From NCBI RefSeq assembly GCF_000016125.1, contig NC_009135.1:682001-746000 (forward strand): DNA of 64,000 nt, read 5' to 3'. The translations under genes were made by a program, and so were the position numbers. The notes beneath the pieces are model-generated. The model was not told the origin of the DNA. It saw only the letters and a list, made by a program, of their open reading frames with translations, and made no database searches. Below, in pieces: positions 47,877 through 56,618 of this stretch (position 1 is the first letter of the stretch; every line of letters starts with the position of its first letter). Origin of the DNA: Methanococcus maripaludis C5 (lineage in GTDB: Archaea > AGJL01 > Methanococci > Methanococcales > Methanococcaceae).

Positions 47877-48740
47877 ATGGATTACCTATCAAAAGAACTC
47901 GTTAAAAAGTATCTTGAGTTTCATACGAGCCTCAGTAAAGACAGCTTAAAGTATTACAAAGCAGGGTTAAATGCGTTCATGAAATACTTTCCAGATGAAA
48001 ACAAATCTTGGGAAAACTTGACAGTAGAAGATGCAATATTCTTTTACAGATCATACAACGTATCCAAAAATACAAAGATCCGAAGACTAAACGACGTTAA
48101 CAGATTTTACAACTGGGCAATGAAACAAAAGTACTTGGTTGAAAATCCAATTGAAACATTTGTAACTACATTAAGACCTGAAAAAAAGGAAAGGGCATAT
48201 TTAACAGAAAAACAGTTTAAAATACTGCTTTCAAATGTTAAAGATTTTAATTACTACACATACACTCTTTTCCTTTTAAAAACGGGAGTTAGAATTTCGG
48301 AATTTGTAAATTTGAAAGTAAAACAAGTAGATTTTGAAAACGGGATAATATTCATTCACGCAGGAAAAGGGGCAAAGGACAGGTACGTCTTTATGGATGT
48401 TGAACTTGCATCAAGGCTTGAATACTATCTTGAAATGAGGATATTAACTAATCTATCATGTAACAACTTCTTCGTAAATAAACACGGGCGAAAACTTGCA
48501 GAAGATCAGATTACAAAATATACGGATTATTTAAATGAAGTAATGGATGGAAGTATTTCATTTAGAATAACTCCACATATATTGAGACATACGTTTGCAA
48601 CTGCAATGCTCGAAAAAGGAATGGACTTAAAATCGCTTTCTTTGATTTTGGGGCATGAAGATATCAAAACAACTTCCCAATATCTTCACAAAAATAAAGA
48701 AGCACTGCAAAAAGAGTATTTAAAAGCAATGGCTCGATAA
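47877..48740 (+). CDS. Tyrosine recombinase / integrase (XerC/D-like)
   Basis: The 287-residue enzyme has the SAM-like N-terminal domain and the catalytic residues in order: Arg in KTGVRISEFVNL, Lys in HAGKGAKDRYV, HILRHTFATAML (His-x-x-Arg), His in LGHEDIKTTSQYLH and the Tyr nucleophile therein. It could be a chromosome-dimer resolvase (XerA type) or the integrase of a mobile cassette; the adjoining regulator and plasmid-like genes favour the latter. ATG 47877 follows GAGGTGTG. Its stop abuts the stop of the next gene. Confidence 0.88.
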   Translation: MDYLSKELVKKYLEFHTSLSKDSLKYYKAGLNAFMKYFPDENKSWENLTVEDAIFFYRSYNVSKNTKIRRLNDVNRFYNWAMKQKYLVENPIETFVTTLRPEKKERAYLTEKQFKILLSNVKDFNYYTYTLFLLKTGVRISEFVNLKVKQVDFENGIIFIHAGKGAKDRYVFMDVELASRLEYYLEMRILTNLSCNNFFVNKHGRKLAEDQITKYTDYLNEVMDGSISFRITPHILRHTFATAMLEKGMDLKSLSLILGHEDIKTTSQYLHKNKEALQKEYLKAMAR

Positions 48741-49709
48741 TTATTCCTTACTTTTTTCTTTTTTTTTGGCATAGTTTGAATCAAAATGTATTTCGCCGTC
48801 TTCAAAACATAATGAACCAATAGATTTTCCTTCTTCGTCTTCGTTTTCATCAGTAATAATTTTTCCAAGTAGTTTGGGAATTCTGTCAGAAGATACTGAA
48901 TAAAGTTCGTCTGTTTTTTCGTCTGCATAGTAATGAATTATATGGCCTGGAATTGAATGTGTTCCAAGATATATCATATCTAAAATATACTCTTTCATTA
49001 TATTGAATACGTCCTCTTTGGTTTTAACTTCCCATTTTTTGATTTCTCCTAAGGTGGGAAAAAATGTTTTAACTTCCCATACGGGAATTAAGAAAAAACG
49101 TTCAAAAGTATCTTCAGTTACTCCATAACCTGAAAATATGTAAACAGGATTTCCTTTTGAAAGATCTTTCCTGTTAATTATCTGATTCCTTACATCCTCT
49201 TCAGAATCTGGATTCATCATAATATCTAAAATTCCAATTTCCTGATTATCCCCTTTCCCATCGATATATCTGGCAGGTTCTATTCTTATCACAATTTGAC
49301 CCAAAATATCGTTTTTCATAGTAAATTGTGGTTTTACAAATGCAATTTTTGCTCTTCTATCCAATTCAATTTCTTTAATTTCGCTAAATATACCATCAGT
49401 AAAAAATTTTTCAAATGCTTCTTTTTCCAAAATACAGCTGGACTGTATTCTTATAAATTCTTTGTATGGTTTAATCAATTCCCATGCGTTTTGAGTTCCT
49501 TCATAGTATACCTTTACTCTATTACCCTCTTTTTTTTCATACCGATTTACTAAACGGTATTTTACAAATTCAGATAATATCGCACTTAGATTAGCCTGAT
49601 TTATTCCAATGCCATTTTTTAATTCATTGAAATAGCATCCTCCGTCTGTATAGGATACCTCTTCTAGTATTCTAAAAGCATTTTTCTTAGATAGTAATTT
49701 AAAAATCAT
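48741..49709 (-). CDS. Winged-helix regulator with a large C-terminal domain
   Basis: The first 70 residues form a winged helix (YFNELKNGIGINQANLSAILSEFVKYRLVNRYEKKEG). The remaining 250 residues match no family I know; they are mixed alpha/beta, with no membrane segment, and end in a lysine-rich tail. It is divergent from a three-gene cassette, and three TAACTAGTTA-type sites lie in the shared control region, so it probably controls both promoters. Its stop touches the integrase stop. Confidence 0.65.
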   Translation of the reverse strand: MIFKLLSKKNAFRILEEVSYTDGGCYFNELKNGIGINQANLSAILSEFVKYRLVNRYEKKEGNRVKVYYEGTQNAWELIKPYKEFIRIQSSCILEKEAFEKFFTDGIFSEIKEIELDRRAKIAFVKPQFTMKNDILGQIVIRIEPARYIDGKGDNQEIGILDIMMNPDSEEDVRNQIINRKDLSKGNPVYIFSGYGVTEDTFERFFLIPVWEVKTFFPTLGEIKKWEVKTKEDVFNIMKEYILDMIYLGTHSIPGHIIHYYADEKTDELYSVSSDRIPKLLGKIITDENEDEEGKSIGSLCFEDGEIHFDSNYAKKKEKSKE

Positions 49710-49780
49710 TTTTCCACCAGTTCACTAAATTCTCACCAATACAATAGTATTCTCGATAATATATATAGTTATATTATTGA

Positions 49781-49893
49781 TACTAGTTAAAAACCATAAC
49801 CTTTATATATATGCCTCAGACATAGGAAAATTACAGGTTGATAAACATAACTAGTTAAAATTTTCTTATTAGATTTACAATAATAACTAGTTA
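49781..49893. promoter_or_regulatory. Three TAACTAGTTA-type palindromes at a divergent promoter
   Basis: TACTAGTTAA at 49781-49790 and TAACTAGTTA at 49848-49857 and 49884-49893 share a perfect core ACTAGT, and the last two are full 10-base palindromes. They surround a box A (TTTATATATA, 49802-49811) that would drive the rightward cassette, and an AT-rich promoter for the regulator lies at about 49757-49770. They look like operators, probably for the divergent regulator. Confidence 0.55.
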
Positions 49894-49929
49894 AGATATT
49901 CGTAACCAATCTGTAAAAAATAAACCAAG

Positions 49930-50211
49930 GTGGTTAAAGGCGAAGGAATTTATAAAGACGTCAAAAAGTCTCTGGCGTTTAAAGAATACGAAATCATTGA
50001 TTTTTTAGGATCAGAAACCTATAAATTAAAAGTTTTGAAGCCAAACTCCGAGTTTTTGGGATATGAAGATGTTAAATTGAATAAATTCGTTTTAAAAGAC
50101 GAAAAAGGTTACTATTCAATAGTTACCAAACGAAAAGATCTGGAAATTAACAAAAAAGTTAAAATTCGCTATATTTACGGCGATTTTGAAATTTTGGAGG
50201 TGGGAATGTGA
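49930..50211 (+). CDS. Hypothetical protein, cassette gene 1
   Basis: I do not recognise this 93-residue, beta-rich, lysine-rich protein (for example EYEIIDFLGSETYKLKVLKPNSEFLGYEDVKL). The only usual start is GTG 49930, just after an in-frame TAA and without a clear ribosome site upstream, so the start is doubtful. Its stop overlaps the next gene as GTGA, so the cassette genes are translated as a unit. Confidence 0.5.
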   Translation: MVKGEGIYKDVKKSLAFKEYEIIDFLGSETYKLKVLKPNSEFLGYEDVKLNKFVLKDEKGYYSIVTKRKDLEINKKVKIRYIYGDFEILEVGM

Positions 50212-50624
50212 TTAAACTTGATTTATCCAAATTCAAAGAACCGGAATCCTTTGCAATATCTCAGGGGTACGTACAGTTAATTCCTGGGCAGGATACTGAA
50301 ATTACTGGAACCGATTCTGAGGGAAAGCCAGTATACAACAACAAATTCAACATGGAAAAAAGAGGTCGTGTAAGAATTGTAAGCAGTTACTATGCCAAAG
50401 GAAGAGATCCTAAAACTGCAACAATTACAATGCTCGATTTAAAGATGATCGGGGATTTTTATGAAAAGAATAAAGATGCCATATCGCACTATGCAAGCCT
50501 CGATGCAATATTCAAGCTCGTTGAAATGAAAAAATTCAATGCATCCCCTGAAACAATTAAAATGTATGCAAAAGACCTAGGGATTTCTGAAAAAATTTTG
50601 AATGAAAAGGTTTTTGACAGGTGA
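50208..50624 (+). CDS. Hypothetical protein, cassette gene 2
   Basis: A 138-residue protein of unknown function. The first half looks beta-rich (SQGYVQLIPGQDTEITGTDSEGKPVYNNKF), the second half helical. It might bind DNA but shows no motif I can name. GTG 50208 has GGTGG upstream at five bases. Both ends overlap neighbours by four bases (GTGA), a sign of tight translational coupling. Confidence 0.55.
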   Translation: MIKLDLSKFKEPESFAISQGYVQLIPGQDTEITGTDSEGKPVYNNKFNMEKRGRVRIVSSYYAKGRDPKTATITMLDLKMIGDFYEKNKDAISHYASLDAIFKLVEMKKFNASPETIKMYAKDLGISEKILNEKVFDR

Positions 50625-51853
50625 TCAAATTAATACACGATTTGAGCCATATAAAATCTGAAAAATTCGATAACCACAAATTTATCTCAAAAAGAAGAAT
50701 TTTGATAGATAAAGTCTTCTGTTCAGTTTATTCAACTTCTTTATTTGTAAACCTTGAAAGAAAGTTTCGAGACGATGTAAGGGATAAATACATCTCTTAC
50801 GTTGATAAAATTCAAGATTTCAAAGGACATACGCAAGGGTTAAAGTTTCCGCTTGAAATAAATGGGGACAAAGAAATCGCTTGGATTAACATATCCCTAA
50901 GAGAACCCCACGTTGCAAAAGTGTATTTTAATGTTATAAGACTGTACCAAAAAGAAAAAAATATTCCGATTCCAACTTACGGCTACAACGATACTAACTT
51001 CCTCCCCCTCGAATATAATGATACTAAAGCCCTGCTTATGGAGTTCATTGAACTCTATTTGAAAACAGTTTTGGAAATAAAGGAAATATATGCAGACTAC
51101 TTGTTACAGCTATTTGGTATTGACATTAAAAACTATTGGAAAGGTCTCGAAAAGAAAGAAATCAAAGATCTTGTTGAGGTTTCACCGTTTCAAATTGAAA
51201 TCCCTTGTGAATATTTGGGATGTGAAGACGAACAGTTTGACTGGATGGATGATGAAATAAAATGCAGTACTGTGGAAAAATTTGGAGATCTTTCTGGAAC
51301 TACTTACTATAATAAAAACAGGAAAGATTTAAAAGCAACGTTCAAACGATATCAAAAGGCTCCCGGAATAAACCGGCATGAAATAACCCTTCAAGAAAAC
51401 TGGGCGCGCGACTGCATGAATTCTGATTCTGAAAATATCTATCAAAATATAATAACTTCTGTTCACAAAGCCCATAGACTCTGGGGTCTTGACTTTGAGG
51501 GAGTAAAACCAAGGCCTATAAATGGCAATGTTCTGATTTCGCAGTTTTCAATGGGTTTTGGACTCTCAAATGACGAAATAAAAACCATGATCTATGGAAA
51601 TGTTGGGGAAATTACCTCAAACCGTGAAAATCAAGGAATTATTAGAAAATTACGAAATAAAGGAATGATTCGAAAACTGGAAAAAGATGAAGGTGGGAAA
51701 AAGGGAGTTTACGTCTGGACTGAAATGGTAAAACTTCTTAGAATGTCTTTAAACCAGTATTTCTTATGTCCTGAATGTTTAACAAGAATGCAGTACGATT
51801 ACGAAAATTACTGTCACTACTGTCCCGCATGCAAAAAAGTAATTAGATATTAA
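50621..51853 (+). CDS. Possible replication initiator with winged helix and zinc ribbon, cassette gene 3
   Basis: This 410-residue protein ends with a helix-turn-helix stretch (LSNDEIKTMIYGNVGEITSNRENQGIIRKLRNKGMIRKL, about residues 308-346) and a zinc ribbon (CPEC and CPAC, with an HYC pair). The middle part GTTYYNKNRKDLKATFKRYQKAPGINRHEITL resembles the YxKxxRxE-type core of plasmid or phage replication proteins. I offer replication initiator as a weak hypothesis. No nuclease HUH motif is obvious. Confidence 0.5.
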   Translation: MIKLIHDLSHIKSEKFDNHKFISKRRILIDKVFCSVYSTSLFVNLERKFRDDVRDKYISYVDKIQDFKGHTQGLKFPLEINGDKEIAWINISLREPHVAKVYFNVIRLYQKEKNIPIPTYGYNDTNFLPLEYNDTKALLMEFIELYLKTVLEIKEIYADYLLQLFGIDIKNYWKGLEKKEIKDLVEVSPFQIEIPCEYLGCEDEQFDWMDDEIKCSTVEKFGDLSGTTYYNKNRKDLKATFKRYQKAPGINRHEITLQENWARDCMNSDSENIYQNIITSVHKAHRLWGLDFEGVKPRPINGNVLISQFSMGFGLSNDEIKTMIYGNVGEITSNRENQGIIRKLRNKGMIRKLEKDEGGKKGVYVWTEMVKLLRMSLNQYFLCPECLTRMQYDYENYCHYCPACKKVIRY

Positions 51854-51891
51854 CTTTTTTTATTTTTTTATGGATTTAAAAAGACGTAAAC

Positions 51892-52548
51892 TTAAACTTT
51901 TACTACAGTTCCAAATCCCCTTGAAACATTTCTTCCAATTCCCAAATACTGTGGAATATCAAAATTAATATAAAATTCACCCCTAAAACCAACCATATTC
52001 TGATTTTTGAATTTCACGGGCACTTCTTTGAGATTTATCTTAACTTTTAATTTTTCTTCGATAGTATAACCCAAAGATTTTGACATTGAAAGAATATTTC
52101 CAATTAGTACTCTTTTTAAAAATTCTTCACGATCTATTTCGTCTGAATTTTTGTAAATTTCTGAATTTTTAGCATTTAATGCCATCCACGGGGTTTTGAA
52201 TTGATACTTCAAAATTTTGTCGGTGGTGCCAAAATGATCCATATCCTTATGTACGTTTACTTCAGTTATATCATTGGTATCATTTGAAATAATTAATTCT
52301 TTTTCAAAAAATATTCTTTTGCTTTCCAAAAAATTAATCCCTAAACTACCGATTCCAATAATTAATGGACTTCTGTCGATAATTTTAAACTGAATTTGGG
52401 GATATTTATAAACAAAAGCATTATCACGATGATTATGGACTATTTCTTCATCAATATACTTTTTTGCAAAATAACCACGCAATTTTGAACCATCCCTCAT
52501 ATTCAACAGTATATTGGGATATGAAATATGCATGTATTCTAAATCCAT
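51892..52548 (-). CDS. cas6: CRISPR RNA endonuclease Cas6b
   Basis: Cas6b cuts the precursor CRISPR RNA inside each repeat, leaving the 8-base 5' tag AUUGAAAC. The 218-residue RAMP protein has the C-terminal glycine-rich loop GIGRNVSRGFGTVVKV. His38, His40 and Tyr47 in the segment VHNHRDNAFVY agree with the catalytic residues I recall for the M. maripaludis C5 enzyme. It is the last gene of the interference operon, nine bases after cas3. Confidence 0.92.
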   Translation of the reverse strand: MDLEYMHISYPNILLNMRDGSKLRGYFAKKYIDEEIVHNHRDNAFVYKYPQIQFKIIDRSPLIIGIGSLGINFLESKRIFFEKELIISNDTNDITEVNVHKDMDHFGTTDKILKYQFKTPWMALNAKNSEIYKNSDEIDREEFLKRVLIGNILSMSKSLGYTIEEKLKVKINLKEVPVKFKNQNMVGFRGEFYINFDIPQYLGIGRNVSRGFGTVVKV

Positions 52549-52557
52549 TTTTAACCC

Positions 52558-55020
52558 CTAACTAAACAATGTTTTATGTTTTATTTCACAATTATCTAAT
52601 GCTATGACCCCAATGTTTTCATCATATATTTTGTTGTAATCTTCGCTGAGAATGTAGTTTAAACCATTAAATTCATGAGTGAAGTCAGAATATTTATTTA
52701 ATATATTTTCATAGATTGAAACCCTATTTTCGTTTAATTCTTTCTTTAAAATTTCATATTTTTCACTTAATTTACCAAATTCCATTTTATTTTCCCCATA
52801 TATTTCAGTTATCTGAATCATTGCTTCATGGGTTTTTATAAGTTCTTTTATTTTTAAATCCGAAGTTTCGTCTGGTGATATTATTACATCAAACTTTTTA
52901 TGGTCAGTTATAACCTTGAACATATTTACAGGCAATATTTTATTTTTATTATATTCTTTCATTTCATAAATTAAATTATAAATACTATTTAATAGAAGAT
53001 TGCTTTTTCCAGATAGCATATATTTTCCATAATACTGATTAGACAGCCCCCAATAATCTTTACTCATATATTTATCATTTTCAAGTAATTCCCGGGTTAT
53101 CTGTATTGATTTGGGATCATATATACTAGATCCGATTCTCCCATTTTCACCAACGTAATTAAATAAATACATCTTTCCAATATCGTATTCATTGCTTCTG
53201 TTTACCCGTCCGGATGTTTGAATTATTGAATCCAATGGTGCAACATCCCTAAATCCATATTGAAAACTTAAATCTACGCCTGCTTCAATTAGTTGGGTCG
53301 AAACTAAAATAATTTTTTCATTACCTTTTAACATTTTGTTTATTTTTTTTATGCGATTTTTCCTATCCTTTGGAGTTATATTGGTAGTTAAGGATAATAC
53401 TGAATATTCTGAAAATTTTTCATTTTTTCGTATTAATTCATAAAGTTTAATTGCCACATTTATTTTGTTACATACCACAATTGCAGAATTCCCAAAAAAT
53501 AGTTTTTCAAAAGAGTCTAAAAACTGTTTTTCGTCAATTGGAGTTAATCCGTTTATTTTGTACAGTTCTACACGATCAAATTCATTATTGGTAAAATAAC
53601 GAGTATTTACAAGATTTACTGAATCTTCGCATGCCAAATTTGGTTGTGTTGCAGTTAAAAAAATAATGGTCGTTTTAAATCGTTTTGAAAGTATTTCAAA
53701 TACCATTTTTATTAATTTATAATATTCTGCGGGCATTGTCTGAATTTCATCCAAAATAACTATCGAATTGATAATATTATGAAATTTTTTAAGTCTTGAA
53801 TTTTTATTACTAAATATACTCTCGAAAAATTGAACAAATGTTGTGATAATATTTGCGCTTTCCCATGATTCCAATAATAATTTTTGGTCCATATATGTAA
53901 TGTTTATATCGCTGTCCTGCGTTAAATTGCAATCTTCTTCATTATCTAGTCCTTTAATAAGTAATGGAGTTAAATAATGGTGTTTTAGTAAATATTTAGT
54001 TGGTTTTTTGGAATATTCTTCCCCAATAAAGTACTTAAATATATTTTCCATTTCCCCATGTGTCTGGTCAATTATACTGCTATATGGAAGACAATATATT
54101 ATTCGGTTACTTTTAGGGTTTAACGATTTAATCTTATTTGCTAGGCCCAAAACTGTTAGTGTTTTTCCGATACCTGTTGGCGCATTTACTGAATACATAT
54201 AACATTTATTAGAAATCATTGGATTTTCAACTACATCCTGATAAAACTGATCCCTTAATAAATTCATATTATTCTTTACAAATTTTTCAGCCATTTCCTG
54301 TTTCAAATTATTAATATATTCTTTGATATCATAATATGATTCCACATTGTCTGTAAAATATTCATTGGATAAATTAGCAGCTTCTTTTTTATCAGAATCT
54401 ACCAGAACAGAGTATAATAAATTGCACGTTAAAAAACGTTCTATCGCATCACTTGATTCTAACTCTTCATCCAACATATCTTCCATATCATCAATAAATG
54501 ATTCAAAATCTTCAATGGTTATTTCCATATTCAAAAAAACTTTTTCGAGATCTATTTGATATTCCAAAAGCAATGTTTCATAAATTTTAAACACTTCTTC
54601 TTTTCTGGAAAGAATATCTTTGTACTGCACTTTGAGATCTTTTTCTAACCTTGAAGATATACTTTCCAGTGGACATTTTATGTTCCCGTGATGATTTTTT
54701 ATAGCAATGTATGAAATTATTGAAAAATCTTCATTATGGACATATTCTTTTAACAGGTGGTAACCGAAAATAGATGAAATTAGACCATGATGTGAATATT
54801 CTGAATTTTTATTTTCATTTAATTTACTCTGAAAAAAACTAGTGGATTTTCCAAAATCATGGGCTATACCTATCAAATACCCTAACTTCGGCAATAATTC
54901 CTTATCTATTAATTTAAGATCCAAATCTTTTTTAACTAAAATATTCTCTATATTCTTTCCCACATTAAAAAGATGGTCTTTTAATAACTTTTTTTCGTGA
55001 GACATTATTAAATTTTGCAT
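52558..55020 (-). CDS. cas3: CRISPR-associated nuclease-helicase Cas3
   Basis: Cas3 unwinds and degrades target DNA found by Cascade. The 820-residue protein has an N-terminal HD nuclease domain (LIGIAHDFGKSTSFFQ, YSHHGLISS; residues about 50-90) and a superfamily 2 helicase with Walker A APTGIGKTLTVLGLA (about residue 282), the DEAD-type box VILDEIQTMPAEYY, FLTATQPN and the motif VI region QTSGRVNRSNEYDIG. It lies between cas5 and cas6 in the leftward operon. Confidence 0.94.
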   Translation of the reverse strand: MQNLIMSHEKKLLKDHLFNVGKNIENILVKKDLDLKLIDKELLPKLGYLIGIAHDFGKSTSFFQSKLNENKNSEYSHHGLISSIFGYHLLKEYVHNEDFSIISYIAIKNHHGNIKCPLESISSRLEKDLKVQYKDILSRKEEVFKIYETLLLEYQIDLEKVFLNMEITIEDFESFIDDMEDMLDEELESSDAIERFLTCNLLYSVLVDSDKKEAANLSNEYFTDNVESYYDIKEYINNLKQEMAEKFVKNNMNLLRDQFYQDVVENPMISNKCYMYSVNAPTGIGKTLTVLGLANKIKSLNPKSNRIIYCLPYSSIIDQTHGEMENIFKYFIGEEYSKKPTKYLLKHHYLTPLLIKGLDNEEDCNLTQDSDINITYMDQKLLLESWESANIITTFVQFFESIFSNKNSRLKKFHNIINSIVILDEIQTMPAEYYKLIKMVFEILSKRFKTTIIFLTATQPNLACEDSVNLVNTRYFTNNEFDRVELYKINGLTPIDEKQFLDSFEKLFFGNSAIVVCNKINVAIKLYELIRKNEKFSEYSVLSLTTNITPKDRKNRIKKINKMLKGNEKIILVSTQLIEAGVDLSFQYGFRDVAPLDSIIQTSGRVNRSNEYDIGKMYLFNYVGENGRIGSSIYDPKSIQITRELLENDKYMSKDYWGLSNQYYGKYMLSGKSNLLLNSIYNLIYEMKEYNKNKILPVNMFKVITDHKKFDVIISPDETSDLKIKELIKTHEAMIQITEIYGENKMEFGKLSEKYEILKKELNENRVSIYENILNKYSDFTHEFNGLNYILSEDYNKIYDENIGVIALDNCEIKHKTLFS

Positions 55021-55027
55021 AATTAAC

Positions 55028-55729
55028 CTATTCTAAAAAGCATATATTTTTGTTAGAAATTCCAAAAACTTCCTTAAATTTGCCAGAAATTGGTTTTCCA
55101 GACTTTTCGTATATTATTTCAGATTTATTACTACTTTCTCGAGATCCATTAAAGTCTATTGGCATTCTTTCGCGTAAAAGCTGTTTTTCTTTTTCAAAAT
55201 TGATGTCTATAATATTGTTTTCAGATATACACGTTGATACTAAACCATCAAAGTCATTTTTTCTAACGATTTCTGCCCCTACATATTCTTTATGAAATTT
55301 TGCAAAAGCCCTGAATTGCCTTTGTCCGAAATATAGCCCATAGCCCCAATTTTCATCAATTAAACGCTTTTTAAACAATTCATACTTTTCTTGATCAGTT
55401 GAATAAAAATATACCATATATCTTACATTATGATTTACAGGCATTACTATTTCAACACTTGTTGGAGAAGTTCCATTTTTTCCAATATAATTTGTATTGT
55501 ACATTCCTTTTCGACTTTCTGATAATATCTGAATTCCAAATCCCGCATTATCTTTTGAAAGCCAGTTATAATAAGAATCCCTCTTCTCTTCAAGTACTGA
55601 CGCAACAATTCCCATAAGCACGGTTCTCGGAGGTACTGAATAGGTAAGTGACGAAGCATTTGAATAGAACTTTTTGAAATGTGCAAATTTCCCATAAAGT
55701 TCAAATTCAAGTATTTTATCAACATCCAT
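55028..55729 (-). CDS. cas5: Cascade subunit Cas5 (type I-B)
   Basis: Cas5 caps the 5' tag end of the crRNA in Cascade. The 233-residue RAMP protein has the family N-terminus ILEFELYGKFAHFKKFYSNASSLTYSVPPRTVLMGIVASVL and a glycine pattern close to the Cas5h subtype. A GAGGTTTC ribosome site precedes the ATG. It follows cas7 by ten bases and precedes cas3 by seven. Confidence 0.93.
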   Translation of the reverse strand: MDVDKILEFELYGKFAHFKKFYSNASSLTYSVPPRTVLMGIVASVLEEKRDSYYNWLSKDNAGFGIQILSESRKGMYNTNYIGKNGTSPTSVEIVMPVNHNVRYMVYFYSTDQEKYELFKKRLIDENWGYGLYFGQRQFRAFAKFHKEYVGAEIVRKNDFDGLVSTCISENNIIDINFEKEKQLLRERMPIDFNGSRESSNKSEIIYEKSGKPISGKFKEVFGISNKNICFLE

Positions 55730-55739
55730 TTTTGAAACC

Positions 55740-56618
55740 TCAGATGACTAATTTAGTAATTTTAACATTTTTATTGTACGTATTCTCATCAGTTAAGGTT
55801 TCAAATTCGGGCACACTCAAATTTTCATGTTTCCAACATATAATTTCAGAAATTTTTTCAGTATTCTTTTTTAAATATCCAATAAGATTGGAAATGTTTA
55901 ATTCCACATCTAAAACATTGTTTAGATTTTTCTTATTTTTCAATGAAATATACTCCCTTAAATCGTCAAGGTATGATTTTTCGTCTTTTAAACATACCCT
56001 AATATACAATCGTGGTGTTTGACCAATTTTTGACCGGGTTCTACAAAGCGGTATTGAATTTAAAATTGCTTCGTCAAGCAATACAATATCTTTTTCTGAC
56101 AACGTAGATGTTTTTGCAGCATTTCCATTGATTGCACCGTTAAACGCAATTACAGAATATTTTACTCGATAATCCTTACCAACACCCGTTCCCGAACTAA
56201 AACTTGAGGTTATTGTTGTAGATTCTTGTAATTCCACTTCGTTCAGAGAATAACCCCAATTAAATTGAACTGGGCCAGATATGTGGGAATTAGACCCTTC
56301 TTCTGCAAATACTGCTCCAAAAAGCCTTACATCTATCAAATCAGTGTGTTGTTTCTTATTTGAATCTAGTTGCTTAGCTCGATCTTTCGAATCTTTTGCA
56401 TTTTCAGTTATGAAAATTTCTTCCCCGAGATATTTTTCAAAATAGTCTCTTATGTATCGTTTAAGCCTTACATCACTTACAAGATTTGTATTTGTATCCC
56501 AATCCATTCTGGGCTTGTTCTGATTATCCATGTCCCCATTTGGGTTTGTTTTTTCTGCATCATATATAAATAAAATTTCTGAATTTGTGATTATATTACT
56601 TACATCTTTGTTACTCAT
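55740..56618 (-). CDS. cas7: Cascade backbone subunit Cas7 (Csh2 type)
   Basis: Cas7 forms the filament that covers the spacer part of the crRNA. The 292-residue protein begins with the Csh2 signature EILFIYDAEKTNPNGDMDNQNKPRMD and LVSDVRLKRYIRDYF, and includes VDVRLFGAVFAEE and ITSSFSSGTG. I choose ATG 56618, seven bases after GGTGGG; this overlaps the cas8b stop by eight bases, which couples the two. Confidence 0.94.
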   Translation of the reverse strand: MSNKDVSNIITNSEILFIYDAEKTNPNGDMDNQNKPRMDWDTNTNLVSDVRLKRYIRDYFEKYLGEEIFITENAKDSKDRAKQLDSNKKQHTDLIDVRLFGAVFAEEGSNSHISGPVQFNWGYSLNEVELQESTTITSSFSSGTGVGKDYRVKYSVIAFNGAINGNAAKTSTLSEKDIVLLDEAILNSIPLCRTRSKIGQTPRLYIRVCLKDEKSYLDDLREYISLKNKKNLNNVLDVELNISNLIGYLKKNTEKISEIICWKHENLSVPEFETLTDENTYNKNVKITKLVI

